Of a DNA stretch of 64,000 nt, positions 1 to 10,432 are shown one piece after another. Each line of letters begins with the position of its first letter. The first letter of the stretch is position 1. Below the pieces are notes generated by a model, which worked only from the letters and a program-made list of their open reading frames with translations, made no database searches and had not been told where the DNA came from. Source of the stretch: Hydrangea macrophylla (taxonomy: Eukaryota; Streptophyta; Magnoliopsida; Cornales; Hydrangeaceae); contig CM066992.1 in the NCBI GenBank assembly GCA_033977485.1, positions 103,862,140-103,926,139 of the forward strand, in the 5' to 3' direction. A program made the translations under genes and the position numbers.

Positions 1-540
1 TACAGTTAGAATTGCTTTGGAGTACGTTTGGAAGTGTGTGTTTGATCGCCGTTCGAATTCAAAAACTTTTAAACTTAGAAAACTCTGCAGAATGTGCTGC
101 TGCCATAAATCAGTCGACTGGTTGAGAAAACAGTCGACTGGAGCCTCTGTTTTCAGCAACTCTCTGCATTGTTTCATAGAGGATCAGTCGACTGGGTCCC
201 CGACACAGTCGACTGGATCATGTTTTCAATTCAAAATATTTTGTTCAGGCCAGACTTCAATCGACCGGACTTTATCAGTCGACTGAAAATTTGAAGCCCC
301 AGTCGACTGGGTGTAGAAAGCAGTCGACTGGATGGTGTTTTTAAACCCAACTTTCTGCTGGACAGGATCAGTCGACTGGATCCGAGGATCAGTCGACTGG
401 ACGAATAGTTTTCAAAAATGACTTGTTTATTTCGCTGCGTGTGTTCTTCAAACTAATTTTTGGGAACGTTAATGATTTGGTTTAGCCTCGGTGGCGTGCC
501 ACGGGCTCCGGTTCCGCTATTGTAGGACCGGGCTGTGACA
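1..540 (+). repeat. LTR of a long Ty3-like family, 3' part (TGTCA family, copy 1)
   Basis: The last 60 bases (GAGCCTCGGTGGCG to GGGCTGTGACA at 540) match the ends of the solo LTRs at 2040-4188 and 7770-9950 and the reverse complement of 56485 onward. The LTR ends exactly where decayed Copia integrase homology begins, so it was inserted into that Copia element. The 5' part lies outside the window, so solo LTR and full element cannot be told apart. The body carries a dense array of CAGTCGACTG palindromes, listed separately. The long open frame through it is a by-product of the repeats. Confidence 0.8.
111..399. repeat. Paired CAGTCGACTG palindrome array
   Basis: Nine perfect copies of the 10-bp palindrome CAGTCGACTG start at 111, 131, 185, 206, 276, 300, 321, 369 and 390, and a degenerate one lies at about 258. 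They form pairs with offsets of 20, 21, 18 (with the degenerate copy), 21 and 21 bp. Most pairs recur every 69-74 bp, with one shorter interval of 42 bp. Each palindrome is usually followed by G. The array lies 140-430 bp before the LTR end, as in the other family members. Confidence 0.9.
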
Positions 541-1260
541 AGATATCTCTTAGTCTGGGGAAGTCATTCTCAATATCATGTGGCACCATTTCTGTCATTC
601 CTATACCTGTTTGTTCATTACACGTGACATAGCCTGTCGAGCTATTAGAATACCTTATAAAGGTATACTTTCCAACTCTTGAGCATAGTTTCTCGCACTT
701 GTACGAGGTATAGTGAACATAACCTCCTGAGCTCCACTGGCGCAATATCGCCTTTCCATAGCTCATAAGGGGGTAGAGGGAAACGACTGAGAGGGGGTAC
801 TCTAGTATGTAGGCAGCAAACAAGAGTACATCCCCCCAAAACAACATTGTGAGGTTGACTTGCACCATCATAGTCCTAGCCATATCTAGGAATGTCTTAT
901 TCCTTCTTTCTACAATACCATATTGTTGCGGAGTTTTCGGAACAACAAGTTGTCCGCGTTTCCCCTTTTTCCTCACATAGTTCCCAGAACTGATTAGACA
1001 AATACTCGCGATCCTCACATCGCGCGAAATCATCTATAAAAGTGAGAAAATAAGAGGCGCCATGACGTGCCTTTACAACCACAGGTCCACAGATATCTGA
1101 GTGAACTAGCTCTAATGCTTGAGTAGCTCTAATAGCCTCTCTAAATTAAGGCTTTCGGCATGCTTTGCCAACTAAGCAAGACTCACACATAGTAGGTCAA
1201 CCTTAGCGAGTGGGCCCAAAAGGGCTTCTCGAGCTAATCAAGTCATCCTATTACATCCTA
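541..1260 (-). pseudogene. Ty1/Copia integrase remnant
   Basis: Read on the minus strand, the segment shows the Copia integrase core end, with TPQQYGIVERRNKTFLDMA (normally TPQQNGVVERRNRTLLDM) and FWGDVLLFAAYIL. Further upstream, at about 1040-1200, are remains of the GAG-pre-integrase zinc region (a CESCLVGK-like block) and the VKARHGASYFLTFIDDFAR stretch. Stops and frame shifts break it into several frames, so it is not functional. The C-terminal end is cut by the inserted LTR ending at 540. The reverse transcriptase would lie beyond the left window edge. Confidence 0.8.
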
Positions 1261-1399
1261 TGCGTTCAAGTCTAGCATGACATGTCTCATAATAAATGAA
1301 TAACAGAGGAAACTAAAATTATATAAAACAACTCTTAAGTAGTTATCACTAGATAACCATGTCCTAGTAACACTACCACCAAAAAAGTATCCATGCTAT

Positions 1400-2034
1400 T
1401 AATACCGAACTGGAGAACGCCCTCGATTGCGCTCTTCCACCTTGTTAGCCTTGGGCGCAAACTTGCTGGCCCCACCCTGCCTCCAGGCGGGTTTACCCTT
1501 ACCATTGCGTTTAGGCCCACTGGCCTTGCGCTTACTTCCACTTATGAAAGTAGTGGTCAAGAGTGCAGCTATACGGTTCGCCTCACCTTTTGGCGCTCCG
1601 TATTCAGCTCAACATATCAGAAAATGTCAAAATCAAAAATTTAACATTTCCGTTGTGGATCATGATTTGTTTTCTATGGACCCACGAATCAGGCAAAGAA
1701 CTAATCATAGCCTGAAACTGCAGTTCGCCAGTAAAGATGTTCCGAGTATTCTAAAATCACGAATCATACCTGTCATCGACCTTAGATGTCCAGTCATCGT
1801 GTACTTGGAACGTTTCCTTTACTTTCCCGAACTTCATAACTAGATGCTTAATCTAGTAGTGAATGTGCCATCGAAAATAAATTTGAGCTGATCTCATAAT
1901 ATATACTTTGGCTATTGGGTAGTACATATACTTCCCAACAAGATCATGGTGCATGCTCCTTATCACAAAGCGCATGCTGTGATCCTTCTCGAGCCAAGTA
2001 TTATAGGCTATTAAGGTTATGATGATATTGGGCC
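1400..2034 (-). pseudogene. Ty1/Copia gag remnant
   Basis: On the minus strand, broken frames carry a Copia gag (UBN2-type) signature: a WLEKDHSMRFVIRSMHHDLVG stretch near 1990-1930, KFGKVKETFQVHD near 1830, and ISSLPDSWVHRKQIMIHN near 1700-1650. A basic segment resembling GKPAWRQGGASKFAPK near 1500-1440 follows, as seen between gag and protease in such elements. Several in-frame stops show decay. The piece is collinear with the integrase remnant at lower coordinates. A solo LTR inserted at 2040 separates it from its upstream part. Confidence 0.75.
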
Positions 2035-2550
2035 GGAGGTGTCATGCCCGTTCTGAAAAATGTACTCTTTTTAAATGCTTAAGTGAATTTATGAGAATTA
2101 TTAATGTTGATTAATAATTGTGGATGAGTTTGACCATGGGTCAACGGAAGGTGTCAAGCGAGGACACGGGAACATGGAGAATCATGTTGCATGGGCATGA
2201 CTAAATGACATTTATATGATTTAAATGTTATTTGACTTATCTGGTATTTTGATGAATAGTAAATTTACCTGTGTAGAGTAAATTCTGGTAATCTTGATAC
2301 TGTTAGATATCTTTTTGAGAACTGTGGTGAGAACGTGAGTGACACGTCATAAAAAGGTAGGTTGTGTAGAGATTCCACAGAATTCAGTTTTCGGACGTAT
2401 TTTTGGACCCAAACGAGTCTTAGTCGAAAACTTTTGAAATTGATAATTTTCACTCGTAAAGTTGTAAAATGGACGTGTGCGAAGTTTCGGGAGTTAACTA
2501 GAAGTTTAAGAAACTCACGGGGGAGTAAACGAGATTCCCGAAGAGTTTGT

Positions 2551-2560
2551 CTATAAATAG
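2551..2560 (+). promoter_or_regulatory. TATA box in solo LTR copy 2
   Basis: CTATAAATAG lies about 510 bp into the LTR. The matching place in copy 3 has CTATATAG (8297-8304). If used, transcription would start near 2585, leaving about 1.6 kb of the LTR downstream of the start, which is an unusually long R-U5 part. Confidence 0.55.
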
Positions 2561-3856
2561 GAGTGGATGTATTTGCATTAGTTAAAAAACTTATATAATA
2601 TCTTGGGAGAGGAGAGAGAAAGGGAGATTGATTGCTACGGGCTTTGCGACGACAAACGGCGACCGTTCGTCCGTCAGTTTTCAACCAAATTTGAGATTCG
2701 AACTCCTTGAGGTAAGGGCTTCGTTTTGATACTAGTTAGGACTAGTTTGGTTAAGTTTTATAAAAATCCTAATGATAGAATTTTGGGGTAAACGCATGTA
2801 AACTTGTAGGAATCGCTTGATGTTCGAAATCCGACGTTTAATCGACCTCCTAGTTCATCCTTCGAAGTTATAGGAAAATCGCACGAGGTATGAATTCCGA
2901 ACCTATGTAATATGGACAATTTTGGATGTTTTAGATATTTTGTATGACTTGTGATCCGGGCAAACTTATGTGTTAAATTAGGCCCGTTAAAGTTAGCGAG
3001 TATGTATAGAAAAGCACGGTGACATGATTATGTGAGTATGTTAAATGTCTATGTGGGTCAAAGGGGAGTTTGATATAATTTTACGCCGGTGCACGCCTCT
3101 CGATGTTTGAGAGTTTATAGTAGTGACGACTACTTGCTTGGTGTGGGAAGTAGCCAACCAGAGCAGATGGGTGTAATGGTTGAGTGATCCTTGGCTAACC
3201 ATTGACATCGCGGTTTAAGATTTAAGACTTGCCGATATACTGGGTGAATGCGTATCTCTCTCCCCGGAGACTAAATTATGTGATTTAGATGTTTAAAACA
3301 TGAATTGCCTCATATGCATTTGTTTAGAATTGTGCACTCAGCATATAGCTGAGCAATGGAGATTTACTCCATTGCAGGTATGAAGAAAGGAAAGAAGAAG
3401 CGTGAAGAGTGAGGCCGTGGGAATGCCGGGGATTACCTTTGTTCATGTTTTAGTTCCTTTCCATATGTTGTAATAATGAAATTGTGGAGCTAGAATCATG
3501 TTTTGGTTGAATTGGAAACCTTGGAAGGATTTTGGTAATGTTGTAATATGTAATAAATCTCTTGTAGTTAGTTTTCAATTCATCCTAACTTAAGTCCGTG
3601 TTTTGTAAACTTAACTTGTTAAATTTGGATTTTGAAGGATTGTGGCTAGAGTTTTGTGTATAGAGCCAAACAAGCCTTAGCTTGTTCTGCTATTGTTTCT
3701 TTTCATGGAATTATAAGTCTAAACTTTGTTTTGATAGCATGCTAGAGCTCGTGAAGTTCGGTTTTGGTTTGTTGTTGGAGGAATGTTGAAGTGAAGGTCG
3801 GATTGGATCCTTAGGCAAAATTCTGCAGCATTGTGCAGGATTCTGCTAAAGGGTCA

Positions 3857-3892
3857 TTCGACCGGTCGAAGGGGGTCGTTCGACCGGTCGAA
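3857..3892. repeat. Pair of TTCGACCGGTCGAA palindromes
   Basis: Two perfect 14-bp palindromes, TTCGACCGGTCGAA, start at 3857 and 3879, an offset of 22 bp. They occupy the same place in the LTR, about 300 bp before its end, as the CAGTCGACTG array of copy 1, although the motif differs. Confidence 0.9.
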
Positions 3893-4193
3893 ATGCCCCC
3901 TGCCAGAAATCTTTTTATACACCTTCCGGAAATTTTCAAAAGGTTTTGATTGGTTCTTAGGGTACCTTTGAGACCCCTTTCAACATAAATTCATCCGTTT
4001 TGAAATATGATTTCGTTTTAAATTTTATACGGATTTTACAACTCGAAGGGTAATGTTTCCTAAAGTTTTATATACGAAAGGTTGTTTTAAGTTCTTTTCC
4101 GCTGCGTATAATCGTTTAATTAATTGGATGAGCCTTGGTGGCGTGCCACGTGTCCTGTTTCCGCACGTTAGCGGGATGGGTCGTGACAGGAGG

Positions 4194-6922
4194 CCCATTA
4201 TTCGGTTTAATGGGTTGGACCATAGAATAAGCATAAAATCCATAAGCTCTTACTCATTCTATCGGTGTGTTACTTTGCAGAGCCATATTACAAAAAATTA
4301 GTCCCTTTTAAACTTGTTACTTTTATAAAGATCGACAAAGTGTGATTTGGAAAACATTTGTTTTTGTGAATCCAAAAAATTTGAAGAATAATATTTGAGA
4401 ACATGCGCAAGGGATTGACATTATTATTTGCACATTTCATAAGGTTTGTTTTAAAATCCAATTATAAATGAGTTTTCCCCTTTCTACAATTTAAGACCGA
4501 AAAATTCGCTATTGCTCATTAATCAAATCTTAATTTTGTAAATCAAGAAAAACCTTTTATAACTGATTTTTCTAAACAAACATCAATTAGATGGTACAAT
4601 TACCTATCTAAGATCATCCACAAGATATAAAGTGCGCCATACAAAAAAAGTGCACATGGACCCCCACGTGGGTCCGAATTGACAACTTAGAGCTCATGTT
4701 AAGGTAATTCAAGTGTATGATTTATGAACAAAAAAAACTATCCCTTTACAAGTAGGCTTTTCCATTACAAAAAATAAAACCCTCGTCCTCACATTACATT
4801 TATAGCCCAAAAAAAATAAGGATGCTTTGTTCATATACATACACAGAAACAACCTTAAACATACATCGTGAGGACACAAGCTCTTTAATTGTCAATTATT
4901 GTCCATTCATTTAAGCCAGATTAAAATGTATTAATCACACACATTAAGCACTCATGTGGTCTTATTATAAAATGAATGGACTCATCCGTCACTCTACTTA
5001 AGGAGGAGGAATTAGAGGTCATAGGGTCAACCAATCACAAACAACAGTAATTAAACGTGACCAACAATGCAATGAGCCTCTAAAATAATAAAATGTGCAA
5101 TAAAATGATTATTGCACAGTCCGGATAGCTCCCATAAGCTAAGTAAAATCAATAAAAAAAAATCCTGAATTTTCATTAATTTTAACCTAATTTTAGGTCT
5201 TAAAACATAATTTAAAACCAATTTATTAAGGGCCCTTTAAATTAAAAAATTAACAATTAATTTAAAACCTTATGGAAAGTTTAATTAATTGAAAAACAAA
5301 TTTTTCATTATAAATAAAAATTTTTGGAATTTCACCAAGGCCCAAAAAAATATTTGAATCAATTTAACGAAATAAATTGATTTAGTTAAACAAAATTAAC
5401 TATGAGCAACAAAGTTCCTAAAAATACAAAAATTTCAAGGAATTTGTTCTCCAAAGATTTTAAGTGGTCTAATATGGTGTTCTAAACACCCCATATTAAT
5501 TTCAAAAATTAATAATCTATTTTGGGTATTTTCAGTAATTAAATAAATGCCCATATGCATAAATTTTATGCTCTAAAATACCAAAAAAATTAGATAATTC
5601 ATAAAATTTTCTCAAGTCTCCAATTAGTGTACAAAAACACTAGATATTAAATTCAAGAATTAACAACTTTATTGGTTATATTTTAAGCAATTAATATTGC
5701 GTATTCAACACAATATATATGCTCTAAAATATGTCCCAAAGAGCGAGAAAATACACTAAAATAATTTTCTCAAGCTACCACTAGTGTTCTAAACACATTG
5801 TGTTAATTCCTTGAATTAATAATCAATAAAAATATTTTAAGCAATTTAATGTGTTCAAAAACACACAATTACATGCTCTAAAATATTAATATGATTGAGA
5901 TAATTTACCAAAAATTATCTATGGGTCCCAAAAATTTTACATGGTCTTAAAATAGTGTCCCTTATGTCCCATATTAATTACAAAAAATTAATAGTGTATT
6001 TTTGGCTATTTTAAGCAATTAAATAAACGTCCATAAACATTAATTATATGCTCTAAAATACCATAAATACATGATAATTTACAAAATAAATTATCTTAGA
6101 GTCCCTTACAGTGTACTAGACACTATATATTAATTTAAAAAATTAACATGTAATTTTGGATATTTTAAGCAATTAAAAATATATATAAAACACATATTTT
6201 ATGCTCTAAAATACCAAAATCAATGAAACAATTTACCATAAAATTATTTTTGGTCCCACACAATGTCCATAAGATAGGAAAAATAAAAAAAATTAATTTT
6301 CCACATTTTTTTTCTTCAGAATTTTAAAATAATTTAAAACATATTTAAACTATTTTAAAAACTTTAGTTTGTTGATAACCAAAAAACTGATTATTAACTT
6401 AAAACTAATAAGGAGTTTGTTTTTAAAAAAAAACATACATGAACACTGCGGGGCCCATGGCCCAATTGTCTGTGCGTTGTGAGAAAACCCAAACATTGCC
6501 AATGACAAACACATGAGTCATGCATGACTAAGTTCGGGCCCACCAAAAAATCAAATTTGCACACATTCACTCACGGTGTGACACACGCGCATGGTGCGAT
6601 TGGGAGTGAAAAGGAAGGCTTGGATCATCTTCAACCCTTGCAAAAAAAACGCAGCCTTCGGCTGCTCGTCGCGCAGTTTTTGCGGGCTTGCCATGGCTAG
6701 GGTTTGCGATATCTCACTCGTTTCAGATAATCAGGCCATGGGATTTTATAGAGGGACTTTAGGGACTATATGGGACACAACCATATCAAAATTTTGGACC
6801 CCTATTAGAGTTTTGTATTAGACCCACTTCAAAATCAATTTTCAAAATTTTGATAAAAGCTTGCTTGAAGCTTTAATGGCATATTCAATTCGGGTGATCT
6901 ACGGGCGAATCAACAACTTACA
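4194..6922. other. AT-rich stretch without genes, probably internal to the decayed Copia element
   Basis: No coding similarity is recognised apart from a possible gag start near 4290 on the minus strand. The sequence is strongly AT-rich with many short A and T runs, and includes the tandem repeat at 5455-6260. By position it lies between the gag remnant and the candidate primer site at 6923. It is longer than a Copia leader should be, so it probably holds further insertions that cannot be delimited here. Confidence 0.5.
5455..6260. repeat. Diverged tandem repeat, about 150-175 bp unit, five units
   Basis: The block CTCTAAAATA starts at 5571, 5722, 5876, 6051 and 6204, giving spacings of 151, 154, 175 and 153 bp. 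Each unit also carries TTTTAAGCAATTAA or a close variant about 50 bp earlier, preceded by a TTAAT...AATTAA block and an AGTGT-type start. Unit identity is low by eye, so the array is old. A unit near 150 bp is typical of plant satellites, but five units do not make a satellite array. Confidence 0.7.
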
Positions 6923-6936
6923 GGCTCTGATACCAA
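6923..6936 (-). promoter_or_regulatory. Candidate Copia primer-binding site (initiator tRNA-Met type)
   Basis: On the minus strand the sequence reads TTGGTATCAGAGCC, the common Copia primer-binding site complementary to the 3' end of initiator tRNA-Met. It directly follows the TTTACA end of the candidate LTR at 6937-7407, as expected for a minus-strand element. Confidence 0.75.
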
Positions 6937-7246
6937 TGTAAATAAATATGCACGCAAGCATACAAGTCGGGTATAGGTTCGTTACCTAGCGGAATAGCCC
7001 GACGGATCGCCGAACGGTGTTGTTACGAGCCCGACGTCTTCACCCACGAACTGCTGCTCCATGTTGCCTCCGTGTACTCTCTTATGCATCGCCTAGGTCA
7101 TAGAGGACGCTTCTTGAGCCATCCCCATGACAGTCACGCGCTAGATCCCAAGCCCTTGTGGTGATAGGCTAGAGAGAGAAACCGTGGGGAGAGAGAGAGA
7201 GAGAGGCTGAGATTTGATGTCTCCCCTTAGGTTTTCAATGTGTAAT

Positions 7247-7281
<35 letters not shown>

Positions 7282-7407
7282 AGCATAAGGAAAACCTAAC
7301 AGGCTTGGGACTCCAAAGCCCGTAACTTGGTGTCCAAGCCAGGTCTTATTGGACTCAGTCCAATAACATGTGGGTGCCCGTATGGCCCGACCACAATATG
7401 TGTTACA
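6937..7407 (-). mobile_element. Candidate 5' LTR of the minus-strand Copia element, 471 bp
   Basis: On the minus strand it begins TGTAACACAT and ends TATTTACA, next to the primer site. It contains an (AC)n(AT)n microsatellite at 7247-7281. The TG start was chosen because it forms a short inverted end with the TTACA terminus. The partner LTR is not in the window, so the start is inferred. It may belong to the same element as the gag and integrase remnants at 541-2034, which have the same orientation. Confidence 0.6.
7247..7281. repeat. (AC)n(AT)n microsatellite
   Basis: About seven AC units run directly into about ten AT units inside the candidate Copia LTR. Confidence 0.9.
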
Positions 7408-7769
7408 GATCATAATTTTTTCTAAATAATTTTTCAAGTTTTGAACATTTCCATCACTTATTAGAAGATGTTGTGGCCTTTGCAAAGAAGTGGGAATGAT
7501 TTTTAAAATTTAGGAGTTTCAGTGTTCAAGTTTTTTAGGTTTAGTGATGATTCAGATATCAAGATACAAAACGGGTTAGGGTAAGTGAAAACTGGAAGGT
7601 ATACGATTCAGAGATGAAGTTTGTGACTCTATCCAAAGAAATTTATACAGTGTTTGGTATGAGAGAAGAGGGGAAAGGAAGAAGAGGTGTGTAGGGAAGA
7701 AAGGAAGGAAAATGGTAGAATCACCTGTTTGATAGGATGAAAGAAATAAGGGAGAGGAAAAGGAGAGGT
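7408..7769. other. Intergenic stretch, possibly one half of a small DNA element
   Basis: No gene is seen. A GTGTTTGGT block near 7652 and an ACCAAACAC block near 10155, on the other side of the solo LTR, form a possible short inverted repeat. The LTR may therefore have landed in a MITE-like element. The match is short and no target duplication was established. Confidence 0.3.
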
Positions 7770-9950
7770 ATAACACCCGTAATTGTGTTATTGCTTTTCA
7801 TTATATTGTCATGCATGATAATGTGATGTGTGGTGCATTTTGGCACATGTTTGAGTGAGTTTTGACTCACGGTCGATTTGGGTGTCTGTGTTAAAGAACC
7901 TTCTGAGACGATGCGAATGAGTGTTTTGTGGTTGTGACGTCTCTCCGAGTATGAGATGGTCATTGGGGAATAATTTAAATGTTTATCTGAAAATAAATGT
8001 TTACTTGTGTATTTCAATATATGTATTATTTTCTGGTTTAGAATTTATTTCTGTTGTTAGATTTAGCATCCTGGTGAGGACGAATTAACACGCTATTACT
8101 GGTAGGCTAATTAGCAATTTCGTAAAAGTCATGTAGAAACTTGTGTTTTAACAACCAAACAGAACTTTGTCAAAAACTTTTATAATTTTGAGGTTTCACT
8201 CGTGAAACTATGAATTAGCTGTGTAGAAAGTTTCAGAGCCTAATTAGGAGTTTTGAAAACTCGTGGGGAGGTAAACACAATTTCTAGAAGTGCTGCCTAT
8301 ATAGAGATAGAGATGGCTTGATATTTTCATAAAGCTTTTAACCTAAAACTCAAAGGAGGTCAAAAAGGGAGATTTAGTTGCTTAGAGCTTTGCGACGCCA
8401 GACGACAACCTTCAGCCCGTTTATTTTCTTCAAGATTTCATATTCAAACTCCTTGAGGTAAGGGCTTCATTTTGATACCCACTAAGGCTTGTTTGGCTAA
8501 GTTTTCTGAAAAGTCATTTTCTAGAATTTTTCATAAAAGTTGATAATTGAATTTCTGATCGATAGGAATTGTACTAGACGAATTTCTGCACGTTCTTTGT
8601 AAGCGGGTTTTCTTTGGAACGAATTATAGGAGCGTTATTCGGAGGTGAGTGATTCAACTTTGTATTATGGAATGATTGCTTGGCGTGTATTCATATTATG
8701 TTTGAATAGCATATGTTAATTCATAGAGATATATTATGTAGTTCATATTGGGCGATTATATTGATAAGTAGGCCCAATAGCATGGTGAAATGTTTTAATT
8801 ACCGAGAGCACGGTGATATGTATTTGAGCATGTTAAGTTGCTTATTTGGGTCAGAAGGAGCACGTGGTCACTAAGCCATTTTGTAGAGCCGATATAGGCA
8901 TTAAGGTCGCACGATTGAAGAGAAGAATCGTGGGTCTTCTCCTTTCGCTTGGACTTATTGGCGAGGAGTTGCGGATTGGGAGTATGGAATGCGCACGTGA
9001 GTCTCCCGCGACTAGTATGAAATGTAGAGATGTGAATGCTATCATGTTTATCATTCATGTGCATATGTTGTTTTATTCACTAAGCGTTAGCTTAAACAAA
9101 TCGAATATGTGTGGTTATTCAAATAACCGTTTCAGGTGTTAATGCCGGCGAAGAATCAGGGAAGTGATCACGAGATGTCGGGAGTTCACTTAGAAGACGA
9201 CTTGTCATGTTTATTCCGTAGTTTTGTAATCGGATCATCTATTTCATTTGTGTTGTTAAGGAACTTGTAATGGGAATGAATAATAGTCTTGTATACGCTT
9301 TATTTGAATTCCAAGTTCTGTAAGGAATTACTACGTTTTGTATTAACTTTGAAACCTCGGGTTGGATTGGTTAAGATTTGAATCTGAACCTAGAGTTCAC
9401 ATTTTGAAATGTTTTACTTATCGACTTCATGACTTGTTTTAATGTTGAGATCGTTTGCGGTCACTTGGGTCATTTGACCTTAGGCAATATCCTAGTGCAA
9501 GAAGGATTGCTGTCAGAGGGTCATTCGACCGGTCGAAGGGAACAGCTCGACCGGTCGAAAGGGACAGCTCGACCGGTCAAAGTGCCCTCTGCTGTAAAGG
9601 ATTATTGCCGAGGGGTCATCCGACCGACCGAACGGGACATCTCGACCGGTCGAACTGACCCCTGCATGAAAACTTTTTATACCCCTTCCGCAACTTATTT
9701 AATTGTTTTGATTGGTTCCTAGGGTACCATTGGAACCCCTTTGAATATAAAATTTATTTGTTTCAAAATATTATTACGTTTTCAAATTATACGGATTTTA
9801 TTAACTTCGGTGTGTTGTTTCTAAAGAGCAACTACTCATTGCTATCTTTAAAGTTTTGTTTTCCGCTGCTATGACTTTTAAATGAGTAGGAAGAGCCTCG
9901 ATGGTGTGTCACGGGCTTTGGTTCCGCTATTGTGGGATTGGGCTGTGACA
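7770..9950 (+). mobile_element. Solo LTR of the TGTCA family (copy 3), 2181 bp
   Basis: It begins TATAACACCCG (the start is TA instead of TG) and ends GGGCTGTGACA, flanked on both sides by AGAGG (7765-7769 and 9951-9955). It is collinear with 2040-4188: a TATA-like box at 8297, the GAGGTAAGGGCTTC donor-like block near 8455, five palindromes near 9524-9654, and the GAGCCTCGATGG end block. No internal domain adjoins it. Short open frames inside it have no support as genes. Confidence 0.88.
9524..9654. repeat. Array of five TTCGACCGGTCGAA-type palindromes
   Basis: Copies start at 9524 (perfect), 9546, 9568, 9619 (degenerate TCCGACCGACCGAA) and 9641. Offsets are 22, 22, 51 and 22 bp, giving one triplet and one pair at 22-bp steps. 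The array lies about 300-430 bp before the LTR end, matching copies 1 and 2. Confidence 0.9.
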
Positions 9951-9955
9951 AGAGG

Positions 9956-10427
9956 GATGCAGCTGCCTCATCCCTCCATCCTATAAGCTCACATCCGTCC
10001 AAAAAGTGGACGGACTGGGAAAAAGAAAAAGACTCCCGCATCTTTTGAGATTTATGTCATTCAATGAAAATAATACTTTACTAATTTAAGCATATAATAA
10101 TAAAATGCACAATATTTAATTCTTTCATTCCCAACTTCCTTCTTATTTAACCAAACACGAGATACAAGGAAAGAAGACGCCCTCCCCCCAAAAGGATACC
10201 TTTTCCATCCCACACTTCTTCCTTTTCTTTGACTTTTTCATACCTCCTACCAATCATAGAAGAATGGGGTTTCTGCAACTTAAACTAGTTGGACATTGTA
10301 ACCAATCCAAATTTCAAAAGCCTTGTACTAAAAAGTTAGGAGTTGGTCTTGAGAGCTTCTCTCTCTAAGTTAGAGAGAGAGAAACGATGACCCTCAACCC
10401 CAAGCCAACCCTAAACGCCGCACACCC
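9956..10427. other. Intergenic stretch, no gene seen
   Basis: This non-repetitive sequence lies between two solo LTRs. A short open frame starting ATGACCCTCAACCCC at 10387 is cut by the Copia solo LTR and has no recognisable product. The ACCAAACAC block near 10155 may be the right end of a small element (see 7408-7769). Confidence 0.4.
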
Positions 10428-10432
10428 CTTCC

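Larger units (their letters stand above)
2040..4188 (+). mobile_element. Solo LTR of the TGTCA family (copy 2), 2149 bp
   Basis: It begins TGTCATGCCCG and ends GGGTCGTGACA, the TG...CA form of an LTR. The 5-bp sequence GGAGG flanks it on both sides (2035-2039 and 4189-4193), and no internal retrotransposon sequence adjoins either end. This identifies a solo LTR left by recombination. A TATA box (CTATAAATAG, 2551-2560) lies about 510 bp in. A possible splice donor (CTTGAGGTAAGGGCTT, about 2705-2720) is conserved in copy 3. Two palindromes lie about 300 bp before the end. It interrupts the Copia gag remnant. Confidence 0.9.

Noticed and set aside
17..286. 89-residue open frame over the palindrome array
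   Set aside because: It arises because the repeated CAGTCGACTG unit reads as a repeated QSTG peptide; it lies within an LTR and has no family similarity.
1..420. CRISPR-like array of short repeats with spacers
   Set aside because: Repeats are only 10-bp palindromes with irregular spacer lengths, in plant DNA inside an LTR; there are no cas genes.
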